A stretch of 64,000 nt of DNA, from contig JANVFP010000017.1 in NCBI GenBank assembly GCA_027919835.1, positions 62,001 to 126,000 on the forward strand. The letters are read 5' to 3'. The notes under the pieces were generated by a model. That model had not been told where the DNA came from. It made no database searches and worked only from the letters and a program-made list of their open reading frames with translations. This DNA comes from Lentinula raphanica (lineage: Eukaryota; Basidiomycota; Agaricomycetes; Agaricales; Omphalotaceae). Position numbers and translations under genes: made by a program. This document shows, in pieces, positions 35,000 through 44,629 of this stretch; positions within the stretch are counted from its first letter, which is position 1; each line of letters begins with the position of its first letter.

Positions 35000-35415
35000 A
35001 CTGTCAAATAGCTTCGCGTTCCACGACTGTGTATGAATCGAATCAGACACTGGTAGCAAGCTTCAAATTTGAGGAATATACCATGTCGTAAACTCAATCT
35101 GTTCCAGTTGACGAGCGTCGAGGACTAAGCATACTAGCAGGCCAGTTCCCGTCTCTCCTCAAATCTCTCGAAATCTCGAATCGTTACCGATCAACCCCAT
35201 GCCTGATCATGAGCGCTAGGCCTTCCGCAATTACGTCTGATACTCGCTGCAACACTCGTCGGATGAATGTGGTACAACCATGAGGCAACTCCGAGTCACT
35301 GACTCATTTACAGTCTGGAATTTCACAGGTACAGCCTACAGTAATGAGATGATTTATTTGTTTCGACAACTGCAACTCATACCTCCAGCACCATACCTTT
35401 CCTATCGTCGATTTC

Positions 35416-36038
35416 ATGGTAGAAAGTACTACAAAAACACGGTCAGTCATCAACTGGATCTATACTCTTACTCTTACAGACTCTTACTCACACTTAACGT
35501 CAAACAAATGAATATGTGACAACAGACAGTGTCCTCACCGCCAGTTCCTACCTCCTGACCAGCCCCCACCGCGCGAAGGGATCCTTGTCGTCTCATGCGA
35601 TCACATCACCCCCGTCTATCAGCTTGGCTGGTGGATTCCGTGGGGCAAGTTGCCCGAATACTTTCCAGGAAAATCAGCAGAATTGTCAACATTCTGGCAG
35701 GATGAGGTTCGCAAACCTTGGAACAAGGCTGGACTTAATGAGAAGTATGCCAGTAAGAAATAGTGCGTTCAAACGCAGATTCAATTTGTGTTACACAAGT
35801 TGTTGATACTCAACGGAACATTTTTTACAGCAAGAATGTCCGGTATCAACCAATGCTAACGAGCGGGACCCAGAACGGAAATGCCTATCTGTTTATATGG
35901 ATAACGGATAATGACAATCAAGAGGCCATTGATATGGCTCAGAATAAAGAGTACATTGAAGACGTCAAGCGGATGGCCCAAATCAAAGACAGTTTTGACG
36001 AGAAGTTGCAGTGGATCAAATTTGGTAGAGTCCGGTGA
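35416..36038 (+). CDS. GWW/LPEY family copy 6, unknown function, intact
   Basis: Exon 1 at 35416-35441 (M-V-E-S-T-T-K-T plus two bases), exon 2 from about 35526 (C-P-H-R-Q-F-L-P-P-D-Q-P-P-P-R-E-G, Y-Q-L-G-W-W-I-P-W-G-K-L-P-E-Y-F-P-G-K, F-W-Q-D-E-V-R-K-P-W-N-K-A-G-L), exon 3 from about 35832 (V-R-Y-Q-P-M-L-T-S-G-T-Q-N-G-N-A-Y-L-F-I-W-I-T, Q-E-A-I-D-M-A-Q-N-K-E-Y-I-E-D-V-K-R, L-Q-W-I-K-F-G). This copy supplies the uninterrupted sequence used to define the two insertions in copy 3. Its 3' neighbour is a peptidase-G1-like gene on the opposite strand, so the two 3' ends converge with about 220 bases between. Confidence 0.8.
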
Positions 36039-36255
36039 ACTGTCAAATACCTCAACAACTGTGTACATCGTACGATCACATTTGTTTTCAGATTTGCGTA
36101 GAAGAATACATGCTCTTCACAGTCGATGAAGCTAACTTGGGTGAATGTCCAGATATGTACAACGAATAACATTTGTTCTACGACGCCAAGCGCAATTACT
36201 AGCTATGTAATACGTTATGAACCAATACTACATAGCGAGTACGACAGAGAAATTA

Positions 36256-37244
36256 TCACGACGATTTGGCTTTGCCTTTATGCAGGACCTTGAACTCTGA
36301 AATCCCTTGACCATCCCCGATGACCACTTCGGTATGAGCAACCTCTGACTCTGAAACGTGGCGCAAAAAAGATTTGGATAGATCCAGTTCCCTTCCCTTG
36401 TTCGTATAGGCAGAACAGGCATAAAAGTCGACTTCCCCAAAGTTGGCAAGTGGGCGCGTGTGCCAGGTTTCATCGGTTCCATCGTGATGTCTCCACAAAA
36501 TTGGTGCAACCATCCACTCCACGCGTACCCCGCGGAACGGCTGTTCCGGCTAGATAGAATATAAGTTCAGTTGGGAACAAAACGACGAGTAGGATGGGAC
36601 ATACTGTCACCGTTCTGTTTTTGACATGAGTTTTCATCTGCCTGTTGACTGTGTGATCTATGATGAGAATCATAGCCTCCGAACCGGACTCTACAATCTC
36701 TATCTGGAGCTCGACCTCATGTCCCACTTCGAAGGGGAAATCCGGCGCCCACCACATCATCTGGTCAGGGAGAAACCCAACGAGGGCGTTGAATTTGACC
36801 CCTTCTTTGGTAACATCCATTGCCACTCCTGCATGTACAGTGTGTGTGTCCTTGTCCACTCCTCCTGGTACTGGGCCTGATTCCGGATATCCAGAGATGC
36901 CTAAGGAAAACATCACCTGGTGACCGATGTTTTGGGGATTGGGTTGGATGTCAGGAAGACGGAATCGGACGGTGGCTTTGATGATGTGCTGTTCTAACTT
37001 GGATTCCTCATGGGTAGGAACCAAAGGTGTGAAAACAGTGACACCGGCGTGGAGGTGTGGAACGGCGGATATATCAATGAGTGTGCTGGATTCATCAGGT
37101 AGTGGCGTTTTCGGAGGCGTTGGTCGCGCATCTGTGGTCTAATATGTAGATGACGATGAGAATTAGGGATTGATAGAGACCGTATGTACTAACGAATAGA
37201 ATTGAGGTGAGTACGAGCGTTGCGGTAAGCACTTTGAGCATCAT
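36256..37244 (-). CDS. Secreted peptidase G1 (eqolisin)-like protein A, incomplete catalytic pair
   Basis: Start ATG-ATG at 37244 gives a signal peptide (M-M-L-K-V-L-T-A-T-L-V-L-T-S-I-L-F) split by an intron, then T-T-D-A-R-P-T-P-P. The body matches the G1 beta-sandwich order: F-R-L-P strand, F-S-L-G-I-S-G-Y (W-V-G-I-D-G in true enzymes), H-A-G-V-A-M, F-P-F-E-V-G-H-E-V-E-L (G-D-x-I-x-V strand), then in the last exon V-E-W-M-V-A-P, L-A-N-F-G-E-V-D-F, and a final V-A-H-T-E-V-V. By eye the catalytic Gln (in Q-T-G-V) is His here while the catalytic Glu (in A-E-W-I-V) is kept. Family enzymes are acid endopeptidases; with one catalytic residue changed, activity is doubtful. About 290 aa, two introns. 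Confidence 0.72.
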
Positions 37245-37639
37245 GTCGATAGTCGTGTCAGTTCTCTTGGACCAGCAAGAGAAAGGGAAGAGACCAAGCT
37301 TTGAAAGGGACGGGAAGCGAAAACTTCGCAATCTTTATACCGCAAAACATGGCAATCTTCACACCGTCTTATTGGCTTATACCATGAGATTCCAGCGATC
37401 AGTACCAATTCGTAAGAGCACTGCATGAACAAGAATAAGTAATGTACAACCACTTGAAAAGCACTTCGGTTGCACGATCTAGCTCGTGTTCTTGAATATC
37501 TAGATAGGGCTTCCAGCGGGTGGAGATAAGGTACAACGCTCGGATGACAACGGTTCCAGCGATACTCTCGTAGGCGTCGAAAAGTATGAAAATGACACGG
37601 GTAATGGGTAAAATAACAGCAAGAGAAGTGTCTCGGCGT

Positions 37640-38180
37640 CTCAGTCCTCTCCGCGTAAGGAGCAGGTGACGCAGTGAACGAGGGTCGAGCGTAACTCGAG
37701 TAGCTGTAGTAAGTCGATGGGTCCGCGGTTCATATGTGAAGGGTCGACCGGATTCGAGAGAACATACGGTCAACTAGAGGAATCAGGATGTCTAGAGAGA
37801 AAGTCCTCAAGCCGAACGCCAATTACTTTACAATTTCGTTCGCCCTTTCCGTCAAGTACTAATCCACAACCACGATCCTCCAGGTGAAGTCGGATCTTGC
37901 GATACAAAACCTCCAGCGTTGGAGGCCGCAACGACAATCTTGCCAGGAATTCCCATACATGCTTGTGAGGGTTAGGTAGACGAGGGGCATGGCAGAACAA
38001 AAGAGGAGAATCGAGAGGACCTCTGAGACGAAGCTTGAGAATGCTGCTTTCCGTCTAGAACAACGTGAAGCACCGCCAGAGTAAGAAAACGTGTACATGT
38101 TGATCAGAATTGGTGAACTCACCGGCACAATTTCACGAATGGATTTGCATCCAGTGATAAACGCTTCGCTTCTCATTCTC
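37640..38180. repeat. Partial third copy (C) of the duplicated block
   Basis: Sequence around 37680-37790 (GTCGAGCGTAACTCGAGTAG and onward) matches 22470-22590 of duplication A, and 37990-38130 matches the intron-bearing minus-strand unit (exon end I-R-E-I-V-P before GTGAGTTCACC). It is shorter and more diverged than A or B, so probably older. The minus-strand ORF 37859-38176 inside it includes P-L-V-Y-L-T-L-T-S-M-Y-G-N-S-W, which is hydrophobic and could be a membrane-protein remnant. Confidence 0.5.
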
Positions 38181-38890
38181 CTGGCCTGCTCTGCACAATG
38201 ACCGACTGACTTTGTTCCGCCGTGCTCTTGTGTTTGGGTCCTAACGCTAGGAGGACTTTCAATCGGGGCCGGAGAGAGGGAGAAAGGTAGAGCTTTTTAA
38301 GAATGAATCGGTTGAGCTTCTTTATCGAGCAAAGTTTTTCGATAAAAAACACACCGGTGACCGAGAGAAATGGTTCACTCCAGCTAGAGGTTGTGATGAC
38401 CTGATCTCCAATGGTAACTCCGAGCAGACTTGGTGTCTGAATGATTTCGAGAACCGCTTTTTGACATCCTGGAGGCCACGAAATCAAAGAGAACGCTTGA
38501 AAATGGACTAGGTGTAGTGACAGTTTGAGAAGTTGTCAGGCTTGGTGGCTACGCGTTCTCGGATTCCTTCTCGCGTCAAAACTTGGAAGAAAGCTCGTAG
38601 AAAAGTTCTCATTCATAGTGGATTCGTTCTTGCCAATTCTTCAGGTGTCAAGGTAAAGGAGATTGCCAGAATGGGGCTGGTAGATTTGTCTTCCGTACCA
38701 CACATAGAGAGGCTTCAATAAGTTGAGATTACTGGAAGATATTACCCGCGGCTGTGATTTTCATTTCTTTCGCCTGCAAACTTGACTTCGAGTCCCAATC
38801 CATCACCGTCTAAAGCAAAGGAGTCCGGATTTTTGATAATGGAAGTTGCGAAAGAGTCAACCACCGTGTGAAAGTTACACTTCGTGACAC
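38181..38890 (-). pseudogene. Unidentified gene remnant, minus strand
   Basis: Coding-like blocks on the minus strand: N-F-H-T-V-V-D-S-F-A-T-S-I-I-K-N-P-D-S-F and L-G-L-E-V-K-F-A-G-E-R-N-E-N-H-S-R before a GTAATA donor (about 38745-38890), then E-I-I-Q-T-P-S-L-L-G-V-T-I-G-D-Q-V and S-W-S-E-P-F-L-S-V-T-G-V (38300-38480). Stops between the blocks and the lack of a continuous frame suggest a decayed gene. I do not recognise the family. Confidence 0.3.
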
Positions 38891-39087
38891 TCACGCCGCA
38901 CGGTCTGCCCTGGTCTGCCTCTGAAGCTGCCTACTACTCGTGGTAGCATCCCGGTAGCATTCAAATGGCTCGAGGTATGGCTCGAGGTATGGCCTCATGC
39001 AGCCGACATTGAGCGCTGAACGAGAAACGTCCGATATATATATATAACCCCTCGACAACCTCCCTCCCCCACGATTCTCATCCTCCC

Positions 39088-39703
39088 ATGGCGGACATCG
39101 CAGACTCGGAAACACAGTAAGCCTCTGAGCTCTATCATTTCATCTACACCAAGCCAGCCATTCTAACTTGGACGCCAAGCAGTATATGCCCTCACACCAA
39201 ATTCCGCCCCCTGGACCAGCCCCCGAAATGCAGATATACATGTGATCCTTCATGCAATCACTGCACTCCGCTATATTATCTTGGCTGGTTGCTTCCTTTC
39301 GAACACCTTCGAGAATATTATCCAGAGAGCAAAGGCGACATATTAACTTTCTGGGATGAAGGCATTATCTACCCTTGGATTGAGGTGGGGTATGATGTCA
39401 AGTACAAGAGCAAGATTTAGTGCGTTTTAACAGTTTTCCAACACTATTTGCTGGCAGTACAGTAATATTGATATACATTTTACTGATATTGGACTTGTTG
39501 TTCACAGCAAAAATCGCCGGTATAAACCAAAGTTCGAATGCATGACTTACAAGAAAGACTGCTATATAGTGGTTTATATCACTGATAATAACACTCAAGA
39601 ATCAATTGATCTGGCTTTCAACAAGGAGTACGTCGAAGATGCAACGAGGATGGCAAAAGTCAAAGAAAACTTCTGTGAAATGCAATGGATTCGGAATTTT
39701 TGA
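39088..39703 (+). CDS. GWW/LPEY family copy 8, divergent Cys-rich member, intact
   Basis: Exon 1 at 39088-39116 (M-A-D-I-A-D-S-E-T plus two bases), exon 2 from about 39184, exon 3 from about 39509 to the TGA at 39701-39703. The frame reads C-P-H-T-K-F-R-P-L-D-Q-P-P-K-C-R, then T-C-D-P-S-C-N-H-C-T-P-L-Y-Y-L-G-W-L-L-P-F, L-R-E-Y-Y-P, F-W-D-E-G-I-I-Y-P-W, then Y-K-N-R-R-Y-K-P and V-V-Y-I-T-D-N-N-T-Q-E-S-I-D-L-A-F-N-K-E-Y-V-E-D. It is the most diverged member. Six Cys and a His lie within the first 45 residues (C-P-H ... C ... C-x3-C-x2-C), so metal binding or disulphides are possible; most other copies have one or two Cys there. A TATATATATAA run lies at about 39037, 50 bases before the ATG. Confidence 0.75.
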
Positions 39704-41125
39704 TTACTATTGTCACGATGTACGATCGGAATCACCTTTGTTCTTGAGCTGCGTACAGTACATTGGCACTACTATCAGAATTCAAACACTTTTCAAGATG
39801 GGTTAGCCAGAGCACGACTTGAATAGGAGAAAAGAGGGATGGGAATTTAAGCAACGCCGAGGACGAAGGTTTGAGGAAGATTGTCGAGATCTGGCTCGAC
39901 ATCGAGGAGACGCGTTGCTCTCAGTGCTTCTTTTGAGTCTTTGAGTGTGGGTCTTGGGAGCGTGAGGCGTTTGAACATGTTTAGGCAGATATATATATAG
40001 TTGTCGATGAGAGTGAGAGGCTGGGAGCTCTAAAGAAATAAGCGCCCATTGATGATCTAAATTTTAGCGCTCATCCAGTGCTCTTTCCCAACGACCACCA
40101 CACACTTGGAAAGTTGATCTTTCGACAAGGACTATAAGACTAACCGCAAGAATATCTCTCTCTGCTTAAACTCAGTCTATCTCTTCTAAGTCCGCTCACT
40201 CCTGTTCAACCTTTCTGTTCCATCCTCCGAATCGGAAGTCCTTCAAGGAACAATTGCCGAACACCTGGGCCATCTACAATGAAAGTCGGCCTCCATGGCA
40301 AAGATATCATTGGCTAGAAATGAAGACGAGCTCGATCTCTTTGCTCGAAAATTGAAGGATTTGAACTCGAAAATGAAGGGCTACTAAGGGCTTCGTCGAA
40401 TCCGATCGGGAAATCCTCAATCGAAGGAGGCCTGGGAGAGCAGGGGATCAGCGCTAGTGATCTGGGAAGAAAGGACAAGGATGTAGGCTTCGGGGCAAAC
40501 TTTTGAGATCTAACTCGACGTCGAGGAGACTCGCCGCTGGCGGTCCTTCTCTTGCATCTTCGAGTGGGGGCTTGGGTAGTGTGGGCTGACGGGCGAGTGC
40601 TGGTGTGAATGCAGGTATAGTAAACAATGGCTCCCTGACCTGATGGGAGAGTGCTAGTGAGGACTCGGTGAGAGAGATGATAGAGTCGTTACTGTTGTTG
40701 GTCTTGTACTCAATTCAATCCATTGCTTAAGATTGTTCATTGCAGGTAAAGGTAGTACTGACCGTCAGTCATGTATACATCATGAATTGCGACGAAACTC
40801 TTGTCCTCATTGTCCTGGGCACTGGTTTATGCTAGTGTGGCTGGTGCTGCTTGGACAATGAACCTATGAGTCACTATCTATATTGCATCCTCGACCTAAT
40901 TAGGATGTATAATCCAAGGAAACAATGGAGAATTGAACATGCCAGTTCGCGGACAATATTATCAAGTCGAAGTAGCCACTGTGGTTGTTGAAAAATTGCC
41001 GAAAATGGGATGTCAAAATTGTTCTTTGTCGCCCAACTATAAAAGTACGGGGATGATATGGCGCCTCTGGTAGATCTATCCTAGCTCTCTGTCAGCCTAT
41101 CTCATCTCTACTCCTCTGTCGAGGA
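39704..41125. other. Intergenic with two related minus-strand gene-end fragments
   Basis: The minus strand at 39855-39985 reads L-P-R-P-T-L-K-D-S-K-E-A-L-R-A-T-R-L-L-D, V-E-P-D-L-D-N-L-P-Q-T-F-V-L-G-V-A and a stop. At 40480-40620 a relative reads L-P-K-P-P-L-E-D-A-R-E-G-P-P-A-A-S-L-L-D, V-E-L-D-L-K-S-L-P-R-S. Both look like the C-terminal end of the same unknown protein, duplicated and then truncated. The remainder is without gene signals; the last 90 bases are the promoter/leader of the FunK1 gene (TATAAAAG at about 41039). Confidence 0.4.
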
Positions 41126-44100
41126 ATGGCCACCGACAATATTAACTCTGCCACCCCTGAGTGTTTCGAGGATGAGGATGTCGAATACGGTCAGGTGACC
41201 GAGACGCGATTTCGCACGCCTTCGCCACCCAATCTTCCACCACAACCATCATCATCGAGCACCTCACACCCAACATCTTTCTCCTATCATCCTAGCTGCT
41301 CTCATACTCCTGCCAAGACCAAAGCCGCTATCTCAAACGAATTTTGTAACGCCTCCGGTGTTGAAGAGAAAAGGCAACTCATCGTCAAGTCGGACATGCC
41401 TAGCACAATACCTGAAGTCCCTGTGGAAGATTTCTTCCACTATATCCTGCCACCACTACCGCGCTCGCAAGGTGATCTTGTCGGGGAGGTTTTAGCTAAA
41501 TTAGAAGCCAATGGTACCATCGACAAGGGCAATAATCGTTGGTCCGCTTTTCGTGATGATCCGCGCAAGCACAGTGAAAACGAACCGCAGGCCTTTCAAG
41601 GTCTTACTCACATCTGGAAGAAGGTCATTTCTGCTGCGAAAGAGGTCGACGGCTCGCTCGAACAAACTCTTGGACTTGTGGTCAACGGCCATGCTTACAT
41701 ACACTCAGATCAAGTCCAGCTATGTCAGCCAGATGCGTTCAACGAGTTGTGTTCAAAGACCCAGCCGACTACTGCTCAAACGCATAACGATAATAACAAC
41801 GCGAAACGAAGAAAAGCGCCTGAAGACCGAAATTATGTGTACGACATCGCAAATCCCTACCAATTCAAAAAGGGCGATGGCGTAACTCAGATCATCGAGG
41901 TGAGTCCCAATCATTTTGTTGTATGCATTGTGATCTGACCTACAGATAGAACTTCAGCAAGGTCTTGTTCGACATGCAGCAAGTGCTTGCTAGAGATCCT
42001 TGCCGGCGCTTCACGTTTGGGACCACGATCGAGAACCGGACGACCCGATTGTGGTTCCTCAGTCGTGCGTCTCTACTGAGGAGTACAAGTTTTGATTTCA
42101 TGACGGTGAGCTTGCACATGCTGGTTCTTTACGATTCATATGAACTGACACCATGTCCCGTTCATAGGATCGTCGGCGAGTTGTTCACCTCTTTCTATCC
42201 CTGGCGTTCTCCTCCCTTCGTGATTTGGGCTGGGATACCACTATGTCATTCTCACACGTCGACTCATGCTCCAGGAGGCAGTATACCATCGACGTCGATG
42301 GTCACCAATTCACCACGACGGAGGTCTTATCCGACGCTTCGGCTGACAGTCCCCTCGGTCGCGCTACGAGAGTCTGGAAGGTGAAAGACTCCGCGGGCCA
42401 TCAGCGCGTTCTGAAGGATGTTTGGCTGGAGACTGATCGCAAGGAGGAACACGAGATTGTGACGGACATCCTGAATTCGGCAAAATCGATCAAGCCTAAA
42501 CCCGAGCTCGATATCAACTATTATGAAGAGTTACAGAAACGTATGCTCAAACCTATAGCGTATTGCAGAGTCCTGGTCGACGACAAGACCGTCGAACGCG
42601 AACCGGTCAAAGGTCAACCAGACGAGACTGGCACAATCATGCTCCGTGGGTATGACTTGGGCAGTGCTAACCCCGTCAAATTGCTTCCCGACAAAGCTTC
42701 AACTCCAGCCCTACCGCCAAGTCACACTCACAGTATGCCCGGTGATAAAGATTATGTCCCTCGTTCTAGCAGTCGCCTTGCTGATGGACTTGATGCGATT
42801 TCTGAACGTCTTGACTCCTCTCTTGACTCTTCTCCTCAAGACACGTCTGAACAAGTCGATCAGGTTGATGCCACAAATGTGGCTCAACGGAAAGTCGTTA
42901 CCTATTCCGGTCACCACAGGTATCATTATCGGATTGTCTTCGAACAATGCGCGACCACCATGTATGACGAGCGAAATTTGGGAAATGTGCTCCGTGCGCT
43001 GCTGGACGTTACCACAGGCAAGTGGATTTTCTGAGCTAATCATTTCACTGGGAAGCTTATTTCCGTTGTCTAGCACTTTGGATTATGTGTTTAGCTGGAT
43101 GGGTGCACCGTGATATCAGCGGTGGTAATGTATACTGGTTCGCGGGCGGGCAGACCGGTCTCTTAGGTGATTTCGAATATGCCGTGAGTAAGAGTGAAGA
43201 AAGGCGCCATGATGTCCGGACGGTATGTATTCTTCTCTTCTACCTTATATGGATGGCTCAACACTGTCTCGTCAGGGTACACCTTTCTTCATGGCTGCTG
43301 AGACCCTGACGAATGATTACATCTACATTGTTGATGAACTCCCTCCAGCAAAGAGCGAGGTTTTTCCCACCAAACGAGCTAAAACCCCAGTCTCTGTCCC
43401 TGTCCCGGACCCTGAACCTGAACTTTCATTCTCCTACAATCCTTTACATGATCTGGAGTCGATCTGGTGGATTATCGTCTATGTCCTCTTCTTCAACGAT
43501 GACGAGTCTTCGCCCTCACGCAAACCACATTCTCGCCAGACAATGATGAACGAGCTTTTCCATGGACGGCTAGATGAAACCGGCCGTCAAAAATTCTTCC
43601 GATTCATGAAGCGAGGACACCTTGACACAGTACAAAAATTCCTCTCTCCGACATTCGCTCCAGTCCTCAAAATCCTTGCTTTCCTTGCATGCACTCTAAT
43701 TCGCGCATATACGAGTTCGGAGCAAACCCATCCTTCGAAGATCGACGAGGATCATTTCGATATACATGGCAATTTTACGTCACGCTTAAGGGATACCGCA
43801 CAATTAGTATCGACGATAAGGCTGGTTCCTGTGAAGGCTACCGCCAAGAAACGGACCAGTTCGACAATTCCAGAGATGGATTCGGAGCGTTCTTCGAAAC
43901 GTTCAAGGTGAGCGATCATCCAATCATCGTCGTTTTGGTGTGATCTCACTGAGAGTTAATTGAAGAACATCTGCAAATGGCGGTTCAAGCGGGTCAGCTT
44001 CGAGAAGGGGACAGAATAGTGCGCGCCGGGCCAGGTGAGTATTGTATTCGTTTTCGATTCTACCAGAGGCGTGAACTGATCTCGCTTGGGTGTTTCGTAG

Positions 44101-44128
44101 GAAACAAGGTTCATCGTTACGCCAATGA
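41126..44128 (+). CDS. FunK1 fungal-specific protein kinase
   Basis: Multi-exon kinase. Exon 1 (41126-41899) holds a low-complexity leader and a FunK1-type N-terminal region (F-F-H-Y-I-L-P-P-L-P). Later exons carry the kinase core: L-K-D-V-W with the ATP-binding Lys, a long insert rich in acidic residues and Pro, R-I-V-F-E-Q-C-A-T-T-M-Y, then C-L-A-G-W-V-H-R-D-I-S-G-G-N-V-Y (HRD catalytic loop), G-D-F-E-Y-A (DFG position as DFE), G-T-P-F-F-M-A-A-E (activation-loop end) and H-D-L-E-S-I-W-W-I-I-V-Y-V-L. The intron before the catalytic loop (43018-43073) appears to use a GC donor (AG|GCAAGT). Two small final exons give a basic tail (S-S-G-S-A-S-R-R-G) ending at TGA 44126-44128. FunK1 kinases are expanded in Agaricomycetes; targets are unknown. 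Confidence 0.88.
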
Positions 44129-44629
44129 ACGACCATTTACGATGTATATTTGGAGAATTTACTAGACCTTCTTTCATCTTCTTGCATATCATGTGTGTAT
44201 CTCTAATAAGCCTTCTGTATTTCTAATCGTCGATCTATGTTCTTCTGCATACAAATGTAACCAGTTCACTGCGACATCTTAACTACAAACAGAGAGCATT
44301 ATCGAGCTTTCATGCACTCTTGGCGTATCTCTTTGTCGAAGTCGTGGTTTCCGGGTCACCCTGAGTCAATACCACCTGGTTATTGATGCAAAAACATCGT
44401 TCGATATCATGATCATTATTGAGCAACATGAACGCGATTTCGCTCAGTACAACAACTTTGGACGACTACTATGGCTGACAGCACGGTCACCGCACGATCA
44501 TAACCTGGATTGCATCGTAACCTTTCATAACATGAGGACCTACTATAAGTCAATCACTGTCCGACGACATATCTCCCTAGATCAATGGATCAACCACGAA
44601 TCCTCTAGCAAATCGCAGCAGATGGACGA
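44129..44629. other. Intergenic between FunK1 and decayed kinase
   Basis: Convergent 3' flanks of the FunK1 gene (plus) and the SRPK-like pseudogene (minus). Nothing else is seen. Confidence 0.4.

Noticed and set aside
34577..35059. 160-codon minus ORF over family copy 7
   Set aside because: Antisense to the intact three-exon gene; similar antisense ORFs occur over the other copies because they share sequence.
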